Of a DNA stretch of 64,000 nucleotides, positions 62,728 to 64,000 are shown in pieces. How positions within the stretch are numbered: the first letter of the stretch is position 1; each line of letters opens with the position of its first letter. This stretch comes from Paenibacillus yonginensis (lineage in GTDB: Bacteria > Bacillota > Bacilli > Paenibacillales > Paenibacillaceae), in NCBI RefSeq assembly GCF_001685395.1, contig NZ_CP014167.1, positions 1,245,501-1,309,500 on the forward strand, in the 5' to 3' direction. The notes below the pieces were generated by a model. That model searched no databases. It worked only from the letters and a program-made list of their open reading frames with translations, and had not been told where the DNA came from. A program made the position numbers and the translations under genes.

Positions 62728-64000
62728 ATGGAGACAATGAAAGAAAGAAGGAATTCAACACGAAGGGTGGATTATTTCCTGCTGGCCAGCATGCTGGTTG
62801 CAGCTTTTCTGAATATCTACCTGATTTGGACAGATAAATATGCTAATACGTATTATACGACAGCGGTAGCCAGCATGATGAAAAACATGCATAACTTCTT
62901 CTATGGCACGCTCGACAGCGGCGGATTTGTCACTGTGGATAAACCGCCTTTGACGTTTATGATTCAGACGATTTTTGCTTTTATCTTCGGACTGCATGGC
63001 TGGAGCGTCATCTTGCCACAAGCGCTCGCCGGCGTGGGCTCGGTGCTGCTGGTTTACCTGCTTGTTAAGCCAAACTTCGGGAGCGGGGCGGCCAGAATCG
63101 CAGCTTTGGTCATGGCCTGCACGCCCGTAGCGGTATCGGTCAGCAGAACAAATAATATCGACAGTATGCTTGTTTTTGCGCTGCTGCTCGCAGTATGGTT
63201 CCTGTTTAAAGGCGTCAAGCAGCATAAAAGGTGGGCCGTGATCGTCGGCTTCGGACTGGTCGGCGTTGGTTTCAACATCAAGATGCTCGAAGCTTACATG
63301 GTTCTTCCGGCTTTTTATTTCTTCTACATACTGGCCGGAGCCGGAGGCTGGAGGAAAAAAGCGGTCACTTTAGCTTTGTCTACAGTCGTTTGTGCTGTGA
63401 TTTCCTTATCCTGGGCGGTGATTGTGGATTCCGTGCCGGAAGATCAGCGCCCTTACATCGGCAGCAGTGAAACCAATTCGGTCCTGGATCTGGCCTTTGG
63501 ATATAATGGGATATCGCGTTTAACGGGCGACCGCAGTCCCGGCGGGGGCGGGGGCCGATCGGACCGGGGACTGGAGTTTGGCCTAGGGACGGGAACGGGG
63601 ACGGCGGATGGATCGGGCTCCGGCGGTTTTGCCGGAACGAGGGCCGGCATTAGGAGCGGTGAAAGCCGTAATGGTTCTGCCGGTGTAGAAGGCGGGCAAT
63701 CAGACGGCGGACGCGGTTTCGGCGGCGTAAACGGAGGCGATTTCGGGAATCCCGGCTTTACCGGGGAGAGACCGACCATGAATTTTGGCGGAGGCGGAGC
63801 GTTTAATACCGGAACAAAAGGGCCGCTGCGTTTGTTTCAGTCCGAGCTATCGGGACAAGCGAGCTGGATGCTGCCCTTTGTGCTGTTCGGCTGTACGGCT
63901 TTGTTTGCAAGCTTCCGGATTCGGCATATGAGCTGGAAACATAAAGAGGTTTTGTTTTGGCTGGCCTGGCTGATCCCGGTGATGGGATTCTTCAGCATGG
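62728..64000 (+). CDS. GT39/ArnT-like membrane glycosyltransferase (3' partial)
   Basis: The frame starts at ATG 62728 (AAAGAGG upstream) and stays open to the window end, 424 residues. It begins with a membrane helix, then the PMT/ArnT-type luminal motif around Thr-Val-Asp-Lys-Pro-Pro (an Asp-Lys-Pro pattern), several further helices, and a hydrophilic loop (about residues 265-360) that is very rich in Gly with repeated Gly-Gly-Gly and Arg/Gly patterns. Such proteins (YkcB-like in B. subtilis) transfer sugars from a polyprenyl carrier to envelope molecules. The rest of the protein lies beyond the window. Probably regulated by the divergent two-component system. Confidence 0.88.
   Translation, partial: METMKERRNSTRRVDYFLLASMLVAAFLNIYLIWTDKYANTYYTTAVASMMKNMHNFFYGTLDSGGFVTVDKPPLTFMIQTIFAFIFGLHGWSVILPQALAGVGSVLLVYLLVKPNFGSGAARIAALVMACTPVAVSVSRTNNIDSMLVFALLLAVWFLFKGVKQHKRWAVIVGFGLVGVGFNIKMLEAYMVLPAFYFFYILAGAGGWRKKAVTLALSTVVCAVISLSWAVIVDSVPEDQRPYIGSSETNSVLDLAFGYNGISRLTGDRSPGGGGGRSDRGLEFGLGTGTGTADGSGSGGFAGTRAGIRSGESRNGSAGVEGGQSDGGRGFGGVNGGDFGNPGFTGERPTMNFGGGGAFNTGTKGPLRLFQSELSGQASWMLPFVLFGCTALFASFRIRHMSWKHKEVLFWLAWLIPVMGFFSM

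Overview
The window reads as a moderately GC-rich chromosome segment of a Bacillales bacterium, most likely Paenibacillus or a close relative. This is inferred from several YesM/YesN-type two-component pairs with AraC-type regulators, a glgC-glgD-glgP cluster, an S-layer-homology (SLH) protein, consensus Fur and Zur operators of the Bacillus type, a SigA-type RpoD, Gram-positive ribosome binding sites and many intrinsic terminators. No tRNA, rRNA or CRISPR array was seen.

Region 1 (1-6.5 kb) is one tightly packed operon: a CcdA-like electron carrier (cut by the window edge), a membrane-tethered thioredoxin-like protein, an MsrA-MsrB fusion lipoprotein, a YesN-type response regulator, a YesM-type histidine kinase and a chemoreceptor. 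It looks like an extracytoplasmic methionine-sulfoxide repair chain joined to its own sensing and, unusually, to chemotaxis. It is the best candidate here for an undescribed system.

Region 2 (6.6-17 kb) holds an alpha-glucosidase coupled to a flavin oxidoreductase, a small hypothetical gene, a GNAT acetyltransferase, a group II intron sitting exactly after the GNAT terminator, a convergent MFS transporter whose last codons now come from the intron, a CNNM/CorC-type membrane protein behind a possible RNA switch, and a permease/TIGR03943 pair.

Region 3 (17-34.8 kb) contains glgC-glgD-glgP, a Fur-controlled FecCD permease pair, a frameshifted Na+/H+ antiporter, a DHA2-type MFS exporter, a type I pullulanase, a luciferase-like monooxygenase, a trypsin-fold protein without a signal peptide, and a second CNNM protein.

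Region 4 (34.9-45.7 kb) is an alpha-galactoside locus: two ABC permeases diverge from a two-component system, a binding lipoprotein and a GH36 alpha-galactosidase. It is followed by a complete rpoD with a structured leader and no dnaG beside it.

Region 5 (45.8-50.9 kb) is decaying: a MalT-like LuxR regulator with about seven lesions, and an RCC1/SLH surface protein with an amber codon, a frameshift and an apparent internal deletion.

Region 6 (51-57.5 kb) has an AI-2E family transporter, a NusG-II domain protein and a zinc-starvation cluster. That cluster comprises a COG0523 GTPase, an alternative ribosomal protein L33, znuC and znuB, and a second His-rich COG0523 GTPase, with two strong Zur boxes and one weak one. 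Region 7 (57.7-64 kb) holds zwf and a short-type gnd, then a histidine kinase/OmpR-type regulator pair divergent from a glycosyltransferase-39 membrane protein cut by the window end. Three 11-bp-spaced repeats lie between them.
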